NCBI RefSeq assembly: GCF_003855395.1
Contig: NZ_CP034015.1
Coordinates: forward strand, 3,792,001 to 3,856,000
DNA from: Shewanella livingstonensis
GTDB taxonomy: Bacteria > Pseudomonadota > Gammaproteobacteria > Enterobacterales > Shewanellaceae
Length of the DNA: 64,000 nucleotides
Direction of reading: 5' to 3'
The notes under the pieces are model-generated. The model did not search any database and was not told the DNA's origin. It was given only the letters and a program-made list of their open reading frames with translations. This document shows, piece after piece, positions 8,411 through 17,122 of the stretch; within the stretch, counting starts at the first letter, position 1, and each line of letters starts with the position of its first letter. The position numbers and the translations under genes were made by a program.

Positions 8411-9289
8411 TTATGCCCCTCCAAATGATGGTTGGCTTACCGCTAATTCAGCCAATACTGATGATGTTTCCGATGAAGACAATAGCGTTTGCTTTATGCA
8501 TTCAGCCCAACCTTTAGGGCCGTATTCAGAGCTTTTAATACTTGGATTTTTAGTCGTTAATAAAGGAAATGGGTGCACCGGTGACTTGATTTGTATGGCT
8601 ATATCAGCAGCTTCAAGCATGGCATTGTCATTACCACTGTCACCAAGAGCAATAGTGGACACTAGAGTGCCGTACTGCTCAGCATAAACAGCTGCTAACC
8701 ATTGCATTGCTTTACCTTTATCGGTATCACCGCCCACGTGTAAAAAGCGCCCTCCTTGCAATGTATGCGCACCAACACTGGCCATCAATTCAATAAAGGC
8801 TTGCTTACTAACGTCATCACCTTGCCAAAGTAGCGGTTCGCCATAGTGTCTCACTAGTGCTAACGTGGCATTATCTGGCGACAAATCGGTGACTTCACAT
8901 AACTCTTCCACCGATAACGATGAAAAACCAATAAAGTTATCGTTAAATGCCTGCGCATGCTGGTGTAACAATTCAAGCCAATATTGCCTAGGCTGACAAA
9001 ACTCTTTTACCCAATAGTATCCCTGGGTTAGCGTGTCTTGTGGCTGTTGGCTAAAGTAACCAATGGGGATATAAATTACCGCGCCATTTTCTGATATAAA
9101 CGGTGAGTTAAAACCGAAGGTTTGTTGTAGCTTTTCCATTTCGGCAAAGGTTTTACTGGTATTTGCAATAATTGGAATATGCCGTTCATTTAGTGCTTCA
9201 ATCACCTCGATTGCATCACTAAAACTATAATCAAAATGATCAAGTAAAGTGCCATCGATGTCAGTAAAGATAAGTGGTTTAGTTGTCAT
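8411..9289 (-). CDS. HAD phosphatase, mannosyl/glucosyl-3-phosphoglycerate phosphatase family
   Basis: 292 residues from the ATG at 9289, chosen for AAGGGA upstream and because MTTKPLIFTDIDGTL then opens the protein as in the family. The HAD motifs are visible: DIDGT (nucleophile D9, acid/base D11), ANTSKT, and ALGDSGNDNAML near the C-terminus. It belongs to the MPGP/YedP-like Cof group that dephosphorylates glycosyl-3-phosphoglycerate. As first gene of the operon with a GpgS-like transferase it probably makes glucosylglycerate from its phosphorylated precursor. Cytoplasmic; the sugar specificity is inferred. Confidence 0.82.
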   Translation of the reverse strand: MTTKPLIFTDIDGTLLDHFDYSFSDAIEVIEALNERHIPIIANTSKTFAEMEKLQQTFGFNSPFISENGAVIYIPIGYFSQQPQDTLTQGYYWVKEFCQPRQYWLELLHQHAQAFNDNFIGFSSLSVEELCEVTDLSPDNATLALVRHYGEPLLWQGDDVSKQAFIELMASVGAHTLQGGRFLHVGGDTDKGKAMQWLAAVYAEQYGTLVSTIALGDSGNDNAMLEAADIAIQIKSPVHPFPLLTTKNPSIKSSEYGPKGWAECIKQTLLSSSETSSVLAELAVSQPSFGGA

Positions 9290-9864
9290 ATCATGTCCCT
9301 TTATCATCATTGAGTGCTGAGTGAACAAAGCTATAAAAGCGTTAGCGAGCGAAGTCAGGTGGTTAAAAAGGTAAGCTTAGAAGCTCATTCGTTTGCAGCT
9401 AGCGTCGATAGCCTTCAAAGCCATTACTAACCGGTTTAACATTCTTTAATCGCTGTCTATTCACCATTTATTCACTATCGTTAATCTATTGTCGCTCGTC
9501 ACTTTGCTTTGATTGTCTGTCATTACCTTTATAGTGAAGGATTCAGGATATGTGCCAAGCGTAAAATCATTGCACTCAAATAGTTCAATTAGATGTTAGC
9601 CACTGATATAAAAGGAATATTAAAAAGGTGAGAACCGATAAGGTAAAAGTGGTGATTGGTTGTAAAGACGGTTAATTGTGCAACAATGAATAGTTACTGC
9701 ACTACTTTGGTGCGAATTAGTAAGTAGAAAAGTGTAAAAGCGGCAGGATGATAAAGTGCGATAAATGCTTATCACGATAACCGATTACGGAACGCTTCGC
9801 TTGCAGAGACGAGATATTAGGCTTTGCCGCTAAGTGCTACTAGGTTGTAGGTAATAGGTGCCAG
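9290..9864. other. Gene-free stretch upstream of the glucosylglycerate operon
   Basis: No credible gene. It should contain the operon promoter. The end near 9785-9845 (AACGCTTCGCTTGC, CTACTAGG) looks like a remnant of the CTAG mini-hairpin family. I could not assign a regulator site. Confidence 0.45.
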
Positions 9865-10660
9865 GGGTGTTTTTCAAACCGCACGTCGTACTCGAATACT
9901 TTAATCGGGATCTTGGTGTTACTTCACCGCATGTCATCCTTGAGTGCTTAAATTGGGGACCAGGTGTTGCTTCACCGCATGTCATCCTCGAGTGCTTTTA
10001 TCGGGGACTAGGTATTGCTTCACCGCATGTCATCCTCGAGTGGTTTTTATCGGGGATCCAGGTGTTTCTGTTGAATTAGATTTAAGACTTTAGGCCTTAA
10101 TATTATTCACGTAAAAGCTAACACCTGGATTCCGGCTCAAAAGCATTGCCGGAAAGACGGAGTCGTGGGCGTTATTTCTGGGATCAATCATTGTGTTGCT
10201 TCAGCGCATGTCATCCTCGAATGCTTTTATCGGGGACCAGGTGTTGCTTCACCGCATGTCATCCTCGAGTGGTTTTTATCGGGGATCCAGGTGTTTCTGT
10301 TGAATTAGATTTAAGACTTTAGGCCTTAATATTATTCACGTAAAAGCTAACACCTGGATTCCGGCTCAAAAGCATTGCCGGAAAGACGGAGTCGTGGGCG
10401 TTATTTCTGGGATCAATCATTGTGTTGCTTCAGCGCATGTCATCCTCGAATGCTTTTATCGGGGATCCAGATGTTTCTTCACCGCATGTCATCCTCGAGT
10501 GGTTTTTATCGGGGATCCAGGTGTTTCTGTTGAATTAGATTTAAGACTTTAGGCCTTAATATTATTCACGTAAAAGCTAACACCTGGATTCGGGCTCAAC
10601 AGCATTGCCGTAACGACGGAGTCGTGGGCGGTGTTTGAATACTGCAACTGCCCTAGTAGC
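9865..10660. repeat. BIME-like hairpin repeat array, locus B
   Basis: A diverged version of the array at 3381-5318. Short units have a 48 bp period (GTCATCC at 9933, 9981, 10029) and read CGCATGTCATCCTCGAGTG. Three copies of the long module (from about 10067, 10287 and 10527) carry TTGAATTAGATTTAAGAC in place of TTGACTTATCTTTAGGG, and end with the inverted hairpin CACCTGGATTCCGGC...GCCGG. The long modules are nearly identical to each other, indicating recent local duplication. With locus A it brackets the glucosylglycerate operon. Confidence 0.8.
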
Positions 10661-10675
10661 TATCTAGTGTTGAGA

Positions 10676-11095
10676 TTAATACTGGTTTTCAAAGTAGCTT
10701 TCGATAATCAATACGGCTGAAACGGCGTCAATCTGGCCTTTTGTTAGCGCTTTAAAGCCGCCTAGCTCAAATAATCTCGCTTTAGCATCTGCAGTTGTGA
10801 GGCGTTCATCTTGAGTGGCAATTTTCACCCCAAAACGACCGTTAATTCGATTAGCGAATTTTCGAGCTCGTTGAGTCATCTCTTGTTCAGTGCCGTCCAT
10901 ATTTAACGGTAAACCTACAACCACGATATCGGGTTGCCATTCTTTCAATAATTTATCGATATCATCCCAATTAGGGATCCCATCAAGCGCTTTAATTGAT
11001 AATAAAGGTGTAGCACTAGCAGTAATGGCTTGACCTATAGCGACACCAATACTTTTGGTGCCATAGTCGAACCCTAAAACGGTTTGTGGTTGCAT
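10676..11095 (-). CDS. ruvX: RuvX/YqgF family Holliday junction resolvase-like nuclease
   Basis: 139 residues, normal for the family. RNase H-like fold with [16 protein letters not shown] at the N-terminus (D9 catalytic), [10 protein letters not shown] in the middle, DERLTT, and [12 protein letters not shown] at the C-terminus with the second catalytic Asp. YqgF is implicated in 16S rRNA 5' processing and as a putative resolvase. It follows yqgE on the same strand, the usual order, but the two are parted by a ~280 bp mini-hairpin cluster. Confidence 0.92.
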   Translation of the reverse strand: MQPQTVLGFDYGTKSIGVAIGQAITASATPLLSIKALDGIPNWDDIDKLLKEWQPDIVVVGLPLNMDGTEQEMTQRARKFANRINGRFGVKIATQDERLTTADAKARLFELGGFKALTKGQIDAVSAVLIIESYFENQY

Positions 11096-11120
11096 GTATA
11101 TCTCTTTGTTTAATCTTTAG

Positions 11121-11398
11121 AGGACGCTTTAAAAGCAACAGTCTAGAGCGCTACGCTGCTAGGACGCTTCGCGGCTAGATTCTATAAAATCTTAGCAGCG
11201 AAGCTGTCCTTAGCAGGACGCAGTCCGCCCTAGAAGCATAGCGACCCTAGCAGGACGCAGTCCGCCCTAGAAGCATAGCGACCCTAGCAGGACGCAGTCC
11301 GCCCTAGAAGCATAGCGACCCTAGCAGGACGCAGTCCGCCCTAGAAGCATAGCGACCCTAGCAGGACGCAGTCCGCCCTAGAAGCGAAGCGACCTATG
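11121..11398. repeat. CTAG mini-hairpin cluster, locus 2, with 37 bp tandem
   Basis: A leading part with AGCGCTACGCTGCTAG, GACGCTTCGCGGCTAG and CAGCGAAGCTG modules is followed by five exact or near-exact 37 bp units (TAGCAGG at 11211, 11248, 11285, 11322, 11359). Each unit has GGACGCAGTCC (4 bp stem, 3 nt loop) and AGCATAGCG-type palindromes separated by CCTAG. The array ends at the yqgE stop codon (11399-11401). No spacers, so not CRISPR. Confidence 0.85.
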
Positions 11399-11959
11399 CT
11401 AAGCATGACCGACCTGACTAGACATTTGCCAAATGTCGAAGCCAAGTTGTTGAGTCGCCGTTTGCCACAACTTTTCAGGTTCTATGGTAAAAAGTAATTC
11501 TGCTGAAGCTTTAATGGTTAACCAGGTGTTATCGGCAATTTCTTGCTCAAGCTGATCTTTACTCCAACCAGCGTAGCCAAGGGCGACGATAAATTTTTCA
11601 GGCGATTTATTAGAGCCTATCGAGGCTAAAATATCTCGTGAAGAAGTTAACATAGTCTGTTCACTGATTTCAGTGCTATTAACCCAGTGTTTTTGAGGTG
11701 TATGCAGCACAAAACCGCGCTCTGGTGCTACAGGGCCGCCAATGAGTACTTGGCTATCTAAGGAGAATAAAAATTCTGGCGATAAATATAGCTCCATTTG
11801 TTCAAGCAGCTCTTCAACCTCAACTCCAATTGGACGGTTGACCATTATTCCCATGGCACCCTTTTGGTCATGTTCACAAATATAAATGACCGAACGTTCG
11901 AAAAATGTGTCATCCAATGATGGCATCGCAATTAAAAAGTGGTCTTTTAAGCTATCCAT
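11399..11959 (-). CDS. yqgE: YqgE/AlgH family protein
   Basis: 186 residues, full length. Family signatures: [28 protein letters not shown], here at residues 4-31, then [26 protein letters not shown] and [16 protein letters not shown]. The biochemical role of YqgE is not firmly established; AlgH in Pseudomonas affects alginate genes. It is cytoplasmic and normally paired with yqgF, as here. The stop codon is directly against the 37 bp repeat array, so any read-through transcript to ruvX would contain the hairpins. Confidence 0.92.
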   Translation of the reverse strand: MDSLKDHFLIAMPSLDDTFFERSVIYICEHDQKGAMGIMVNRPIGVEVEELLEQMELYLSPEFLFSLDSQVLIGGPVAPERGFVLHTPQKHWVNSTEISEQTMLTSSRDILASIGSNKSPEKFIVALGYAGWSKDQLEQEIADNTWLTIKASAELLFTIEPEKLWQTATQQLGFDIWQMSSQVGHA

Positions 11960-11992
11960 ATGCTCTCCCCAATAGTGCTTTAGCGTTTTGTA

Positions 11993-12322
11993 TTATCCAC
12001 CCGCTAATTTCACTGTGAAATTTAACTTGTCTAATATGGATTTTATTTGTTCACGATTGTCGGTTTGCACTTCAATACAGAAGTCTTTCACTGTACCACC
12101 ACAGCCACATTGTTTCTTCAGTTTTAGTGCTAGGTCTTTTAGGGCTTTTTCATCTAACTCGAGCCCTTTGATAACACTCACGCCTTTGCCTTTACGACCT
12201 TTACTGTCTTTGTGAATGCGCACGATGCCGTCACCAGTTGGTATTTCAGCTTGTGGCTTGGGTTGATCAATACGGCCTTTATCAGTGCTATACACTAATG
12301 CGATATTAGGATCTATTCTCAT
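11993..12322 (-). CDS. yciH: YciH, SUI1/eIF1-like translation factor
   Basis: 109 residues, the usual size. The SUI1 domain occupies the C-terminal two thirds: VRIHKDSKGRKGKGVSVIKG, LKKQCGCGGTVKD and a final IKSILDKLNFTVKLAGG. YciH resembles eukaryotic eIF1 and affects initiation fidelity on the 30S subunit. It sits 33 bp upstream of yqgE on the same strand and could be co-transcribed. Confidence 0.9.
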   Translation of the reverse strand: MRIDPNIALVYSTDKGRIDQPKPQAEIPTGDGIVRIHKDSKGRKGKGVSVIKGLELDEKALKDLALKLKKQCGCGGTVKDFCIEVQTDNREQIKSILDKLNFTVKLAGG

Positions 12323-12407
12323 ATTATTTCTTTAGCGTCAAAACATTATTTGAGTTTAACAAATCATAAAAGCGGAGGCGAGGATATAAAGCTAAAAGCC
12401 TGGGGAC

Positions 12408-12573
12408 TGGGACGCTTCAAAAGCAACAGCCTAGAGCGCTACGCGGCTAGATTCTATAAAATCAACATACCAGCCGCGTTGCGGCCTAGGATCTTAGCAG
12501 CGAAGCGCCCTAGCAGGACGCAGTCCGCCCTAGAAGCGAAGCGCCCTAGCAGTGACGGAGTCACGCCCTATAA
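12408..12573. repeat. CTAG mini-hairpin cluster, locus 3
   Basis: Starts with the same GACGCTTCAAAAGCAACAG-type leader as locus 2. Then CTAG-separated modules follow: AGCGCTACGCG, GATTCTATAAAATC, CCGCGTTGCGG, AGCGAAGCGC, GGACGCAGTCC, and GTGACGGAGTCAC. It lies between hemH and yciH and ends at the hemH stop codon region. Confidence 0.75.
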
Positions 12574-13626
12574 TTATAGAAAAGGTTTTACAAGATTTGC
12601 CATCATATTGATGTGGTCGTCGTTGTCGTTTAAACATTCAATGTATCTGAATTTTTTACCACCTGCATCTTCAAATACATGACGATTCTCACCTTTAATC
12701 TCTTCTAAGGTTTCTAGACAATCGGCGCTAAATGCTGGGCAGATAACGGCGATATCGGTGATACCTTTTTCAGGAAGACTACCAATAGTGACGTCGGTAT
12801 AAGGTTGCAACCATTTAGCTTTACCAAAGCGAGATTGGAATGTTGCTACATAGTCGTCCTCACTTAAGCCTAATTTTTCTACGACTAAGCGAGTCGTTTT
12901 TAAACAGAAACAGTAATAGGGATCGCCTAAATGCAAGTTACGCTCAGGCATACCATGATAAGACATCACTAGTTTTTGCGGTTTACCGTGCTGATCAAAA
13001 TCTTTTTGAATTGATGCAGCAAGGGCATCAATAAGATCCGGGTTATCATGGTAAGTGTTGATAAAATGCAGTGCTGGAATATAACGCCATTTCATTAATT
13101 CTTTGGCTAAAGCATCAAATGCTGAACCTGTGGTTGGCGCGGCATACTGCGGATATAAAGGCAAAACTACTAAGTTATCAACGCCTTGTTTGTGCATAGC
13201 TTGTAAGGTCCTCGACGTTGATGGAGAACCATAACGCATAGCTAAATGTACACTTGCATCGTACCCTTGCGCTTGTAGATGTTTGGCTAGTTTGGCTTGT
13301 TGACGTTGACTTATATCAAGCAAAGGAGACCCTGCTTCGGTCCATACTTGCTTGTACAAGGCAGCCGATTTAGCAGGACGAATACGTAAAATAATACCGT
13401 GAAGAATGATCATCCATATCAGTTTAGGGATCTCTACCACTCGAGGATCTGCCAAAAACTCAGCTAAATAGATGCGAACAGCTGATGCAGTGGGTGCATC
13501 GGGTGTACCTAGATTTAATAATAATACGCCGGTTTTGCCACGAGCTTTGTGGCCGGTTTCTTTATCTAGCCCTGAAAATCTAGCCAAAGTATCTTCTCCG
13601 TTATTGGTATGGATTGATAAATACAT
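12574..13626 (-). CDS. hemH: Ferrochelatase
   Basis: 350 residues. It inserts Fe2+ into protoporphyrin IX, the last step of heme synthesis, at the inner face of the cytoplasmic membrane. Signatures: GVLLLNLGTPDAPT near residue 33, PLYPQYAAPTTGSAFD, VMSYHGMPERNLHLGDPYYCFC with the conserved metal-binding His, and CPAFSADCLETLEEI. About 30 residues precede the conserved LNLGTP region; a later start is possible, but no good internal ATG is evident. Monocistronic by spacing; a CTAG mini-hairpin cluster directly follows the stop. Confidence 0.94.
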   Translation of the reverse strand: MYLSIHTNNGEDTLARFSGLDKETGHKARGKTGVLLLNLGTPDAPTASAVRIYLAEFLADPRVVEIPKLIWMIILHGIILRIRPAKSAALYKQVWTEAGSPLLDISQRQQAKLAKHLQAQGYDASVHLAMRYGSPSTSRTLQAMHKQGVDNLVVLPLYPQYAAPTTGSAFDALAKELMKWRYIPALHFINTYHDNPDLIDALAASIQKDFDQHGKPQKLVMSYHGMPERNLHLGDPYYCFCLKTTRLVVEKLGLSEDDYVATFQSRFGKAKWLQPYTDVTIGSLPEKGITDIAVICPAFSADCLETLEEIKGENRHVFEDAGGKKFRYIECLNDNDDHINMMANLVKPFL

Positions 13627-13834
13627 CTCACCTTGAATAATTGGTGAGATTAAATCAATATTGTATCGTATTCATTTAACACAAAAAGAGCGCTAGTTAT
13701 CGATTTTATCATCAAATAAATCAGCGCCCGGCAGCATCTATCTTAATCAAACGATTATCTAGCTTAATTAGTTAAGTTAACGTCAGCCCAGCTAATGCAT
13801 TATCTTAGTTAAATCATTCAAATAAGTTAACAAG

Positions 13835-14368
13835 TTATAAAACAGCTTCGATGGCTTTTTTCAGTTCATCACTATCGGGTTTAACACGAGAGCTAAACTC
13901 CTTCACTGTTTGGCCATCACCAGAGACAACATACTTATAGAAATTCCATTTTGGTGCAGCGCTTTTGGCGCCTAAGTATGTAAATACTGAGTTAGCATTA
14001 TCACCTCTAACAGGCGATGTCGCCACCATAGTAAAGGTAACACCGTAATTAATAAAACACACATCAGCTGTTTTTGCTTCGTCTTTTTCTTCTTGGAAAA
14101 AATCATCTGATGGAAAACCAATGATCACTAAACCTTTGTCGGCATATTGCTGGTGTAATGCTTCAAGTGCTTCAAATTGAGGGGTAAATCCGCAATGGGA
14201 TGCGGTATTAACAATTAATACTGCTTTACCTTGGGTGAGTTCACATAAATTGATGTTTTCTTCGGAATGTAACTTGCGGGCTTCAACATTGAGATAGTCA
14301 GGACAACTTGCAGCTAAAGCACTACTACTAAGGCTTAATAAGCCGACTGCGGTTATATATTTAATCAT
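13835..14368 (-). CDS. Exported glutathione peroxidase-like protein
   Basis: 177 residues from the ATG at 14368, which has AAGGA upstream and opens a clean signal peptide MIKYITAVGLLSLSSSALA, so the protein is probably periplasmic. The GPx fold is seen in VLIVNTASHCGFTPQFEAL (peroxidatic Cys), VIIGFPSDDF and WNFYKYVVSGDG. The usual GFPCNQF is replaced by GFPSDDF, so the tetrad Gln is absent at that place and the enzyme may use another reductant or mechanism. It is downstream of a porin gene with a hairpin between, probably a separate unit. Confidence 0.85.
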   Translation of the reverse strand: MIKYITAVGLLSLSSSALAASCPDYLNVEARKLHSEENINLCELTQGKAVLIVNTASHCGFTPQFEALEALHQQYADKGLVIIGFPSDDFFQEEKDEAKTADVCFINYGVTFTMVATSPVRGDNANSVFTYLGAKSAAPKWNFYKYVVSGDGQTVKEFSSRVKPDSDELKKAIEAVL

Positions 14369-14395
14369 GTTAATTTGTCCTTTTCTCAAAGTTAA

Positions 14396-14427
14396 TAGGC
14401 ACCGGTAAATAAATTTATCGGTGCCTA
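14396..14427 (-). terminator. Hairpin between porin and GPx-like gene
   Basis: TAGGCACCG / CGGTGCCTA with an inner TAAAT/ATTTA extension. It is 52 bp after the porin stop and immediately before the GPx ribosome site. No long T-run follows, so it may be a weak terminator or a processing hairpin. Confidence 0.5.
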
Positions 14428-14478
14428 ATGAAGTATCAATACTTTATACGTAATACTTTTTTATTGAGATCAAAACGT

Positions 14479-15582
14479 TTAGAAATAGAAACCAACATTG
14501 ATGTTTAAACGTGAATGCCACGAAGTATCGCCATTGTCGATACCAACACCTGCTCCATCAACAAACCACATATTTTTACCGGCAATCCAATCTACATAAG
14601 AATAAAATTTACCTGCAGTGATGGCAACACCAGTCACATTCTGGATAGAATCATCAAGACCTGGGCCAGATGCCATTACCTGGCTATAATCGTTGTAAAA
14701 ATTCAAATTAGTGATTGGTCCCCAATCAACGTCAACCGATTTAGCAACGTTAACGGTAGCAACATCGGCTTCTGCAGCAATTTCAAATGGATATTGGAAA
14801 GCACTTAGCGCAATACGTTCACTGTTGTCTATGTCATAGTCATAATGAATATATTGTAATTGTAATTGCCATTGTTTCCAGTCAAGTTGCCAATGCGCTG
14901 CAGCGGCAAGACCATTGGTATCTTCACCCGCTACCGTAGCGGCATTAGCGATATAATCTAATTGGCTGTACTGTAATGAACCACCTAACTTATGAGTAAC
15001 TTCACCAGAAGTGAATTCTCGCTCGATACGGGCGTTAATTTGTCCTGCCTCTTCGTATGGTGAATCGGCTGTGGTAGCAGCATCAAATGAGTAACGATCA
15101 TAATTAGAACCGTCGCCAATTTCGTCATTGACAAAATAAGCTAAATCGTAACGCCAACCATCTTGTTCATTTTTGTAATGGATACCAGCATCATAATCAT
15201 CTTCAAAGCCAAGATAATAAGTAGCACCGAACCAAAATGAATGGGCTGCATAAGGCAATAAACCAAATGGCACTTGGGTTACACCCACTTGCACTGATTG
15301 GGCTTCATCAAATTGATAACCCATGTAAGCATGATGTACTACGTCCATGTTTTCATACCAACGATACTGAGCTGAGGCAAATAAGCCATCTTTGCTCTTA
15401 TAGTTAACGTCAGCACGGAACAGTTCAAACTCAAGCTTGGAGTTGTTGTCGTAATCTTTCCAACCGTAGTTTACGCGTACTGCACCGCCGATATCGACTT
15501 CATCTGTAACTGGTACTGCTGAGGCCGCGAATGGAAACAAGATTAGCGAAGATAAGACGGTGACTTTTTGCCATAACTGCAT
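14479..15582 (-). CDS. Outer-membrane porin
   Basis: 367 residues from the ATG at 15582, preceded by AAGGATG. The start MQLWQKVTVLSSLILFPFAASA is a signal peptide. The mature part alternates polar and hydrophobic residues rich in Tyr, Trp and Asp (VDIGGAVRVNYGWKDY, KDGLFASAQYRWYENM) and ends in LNINVGFYF with the C-terminal Phe needed for barrel assembly. This fits a general or phosphate-selective-like porin of about 16 strands; the substrate is not evident. No pathway genes adjoin it. Confidence 0.8.
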   Translation of the reverse strand: MQLWQKVTVLSSLILFPFAASAVPVTDEVDIGGAVRVNYGWKDYDNNSKLEFELFRADVNYKSKDGLFASAQYRWYENMDVVHHAYMGYQFDEAQSVQVGVTQVPFGLLPYAAHSFWFGATYYLGFEDDYDAGIHYKNEQDGWRYDLAYFVNDEIGDGSNYDRYSFDAATTADSPYEEAGQINARIEREFTSGEVTHKLGGSLQYSQLDYIANAATVAGEDTNGLAAAAHWQLDWKQWQLQLQYIHYDYDIDNSERIALSAFQYPFEIAAEADVATVNVAKSVDVDWGPITNLNFYNDYSQVMASGPGLDDSIQNVTGVAITAGKFYSYVDWIAGKNMWFVDGAGVGIDNGDTSWHSRLNINVGFYF

Positions 15583-15634
15583 GAAACATCCTTGAAAAAA
15601 TAATGTGATAAAGTGGAAAATTGACAAACGTACA

Positions 15635-15833
15635 ATGTAACTAACCTTTACGCAGGATAAGAGATGCGGTGAATAGACTAATATAAAAAGACTTTATCTA
15701 TTTCATATCAAACTTGTTATTTGTTTTACTAACAAGACGCATTGACGTATCAATACCAGCCTTTTACTTGTCGGAGTTAACCGAACAAAGCGCTATTTGA
15801 TAACCCTTTATCCCAAGCTAAATTTAGTTACAT
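15635..15833. mobile_element. MITE-like element, family M1, copy B
   Basis: About 199 bp upstream of the porin. The left end ATGTAACTAACCTTTACGCAGG and the complement of the right end ATGTAACTAAATTTAGCTTGG are imperfect inverted repeats, both followed by GATAA. The core has CAAACTTGTTATTTGTTTTACTAACAAG, matching copy A. Noncoding. Confidence 0.65.
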
Positions 15834-15913
15834 GGATAAAATTAACGGTAAGCGGATTTTACGTTCTTTTTTCATTACGGCATCCATAATGACAATCCAA
15901 TAGCCATTATAAC

Positions 15914-15943
15914 AAAAAAGGCCGCAAAATGTACCTTGCGACC
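15914..15943 (-). terminator. Probable terminator of pilTU
   Basis: On the minus strand, GGTCGCAA pairs with TTGCGGCC (one G-U pair) and is followed by TTTTTTG. It lies 56 bp after the pilU stop. Confidence 0.65.
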
Positions 15944-15998
15944 TACAACAACAAACAGTTAAGTGGATAATGCACTCATTTACAGCTAAAAATGTCCA

Positions 15999-17111
15999 TT
16001 AATCCATATCAAGGGTAATGCCATCCAGCGTACCTGAAGAGGTTGCTTCATTATTTTGTAATTTAATCATTAGACGTAAATCATTAGGTGAGTCGGCATG
16101 ATGCAGTGCATCTGCGTAACTAATTTCACCCTCTACATACAAATCAAGTAATGCCTGATCAAAAGTCTGCATACCTTGCTCGCGCGACTTACTCATGGTT
16201 TCTTTAAGTAAATGCAACTCGTTTTTAGCAATTAAACTGGCGACTCGTGGGGTATTAATTAACACTTCAATAGCGGCTCGACGCCCAGTTCCGTCTGACT
16301 TAGGAATTAACTGTTGTGCCACAATGCCACGTAAATTTAATGACAAATCAAATAATAATTGATTGTGCTTACTTTCTGGCACTAAATGCATAATACGATC
16401 GAGTGCTTGGTTGGCGTTGTTGGCATGCAATGTCGCCATACATAAATGACCTGTTTCGGCAAACGACAATGCAAACTCCATCGTCTCCTGTGTGCGGATT
16501 TCACCAATCAAAATCACATCTGGAGCTTGACGCAGTGAGCTTTTAAGCGCTGCCCCAAACGAGTCAGTATCAATACCGACTTCACGTTGAGTAATTATAC
16601 TTTTTCGATGATTATGGACAAATTCAACTGGGTCTTCAATGGTTAAAATATGACCGCGAGAATGAGCATTTCGATAGCCCACCAGCGCAGCTAATGAAGT
16701 TGACTTACCGGTACCTGTGCCCCCAACCATAATGATAAGGCCGCGCTTACTCATGACTAAGTCTTTTAAAATAGCCGGTAGTTTTAAGTCATCAACTTCA
16801 GGAATTTGGGTTTCAATACGGCGCATTACGCAACCGGCTGATTCACGTTGCCAAAAAGCACTCACCCGGAAACGACCTAAATCTTTTGCCGCAAAAGCAA
16901 AGTTACATTCGCTAGTTTCGTGAAATTCTTTCTTTTGAATATCACTCATCAACGACTCAACAAACACCAGCGACTGCTCTGGCGTTAATCGCTCTTCAGA
17001 TAATTGACGTAACTCACCGTCAATTTTGGCACTGGGTGGAAAACCGGCGGTAATAAATAAATCTGACGCCTTTTTCTCAACCATGATATTTAAAAATGGA
17101 CGAACATCCAT
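15999..17111 (-). CDS. pilU: Type IV pilus retraction ATPase PilU
   Basis: 370 residues, a PilT paralogue found beside pilT in many gammaproteobacteria. The N-terminal PAS-like domain begins MDVRPFLNIMVEKKASDLFIT. The ATPase core has Walker A GGTGTGKSTS, ITQREVGIDT, Walker B region PDVILIGEIR and the His box GHLCMATLHANNA. It works with PilT to depolymerise pili at the inner-membrane platform. It lies 11 bp after pilT, with a probable terminator downstream. Confidence 0.94.
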   Translation of the reverse strand: MDVRPFLNIMVEKKASDLFITAGFPPSAKIDGELRQLSEERLTPEQSLVFVESLMSDIQKKEFHETSECNFAFAAKDLGRFRVSAFWQRESAGCVMRRIETQIPEVDDLKLPAILKDLVMSKRGLIIMVGGTGTGKSTSLAALVGYRNAHSRGHILTIEDPVEFVHNHRKSIITQREVGIDTDSFGAALKSSLRQAPDVILIGEIRTQETMEFALSFAETGHLCMATLHANNANQALDRIMHLVPESKHNQLLFDLSLNLRGIVAQQLIPKSDGTGRRAAIEVLINTPRVASLIAKNELHLLKETMSKSREQGMQTFDQALLDLYVEGEISYADALHHADSPNDLRLMIKLQNNEATSSGTLDGITLDMD

Positions 17112-17122
17112 GATCCAGTTCC

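Noticed and set aside
8174..8687. Plus-strand frames antisense to the phosphatase and transferase genes
   Set aside because: Shadow frames of well supported minus-strand genes.
9858..10079. 73-residue plus-strand frame with repeated HVILE
   Set aside because: Translation of the locus B repeat units.
11211..11395. CRISPR array in the 37 bp tandem
   Set aside because: Units are wholly repeat with no spacer sequence.
12350..12682. 110-residue plus-strand frame
   Set aside because: Spans the mini-hairpin cluster and antisense hemH; no family features.
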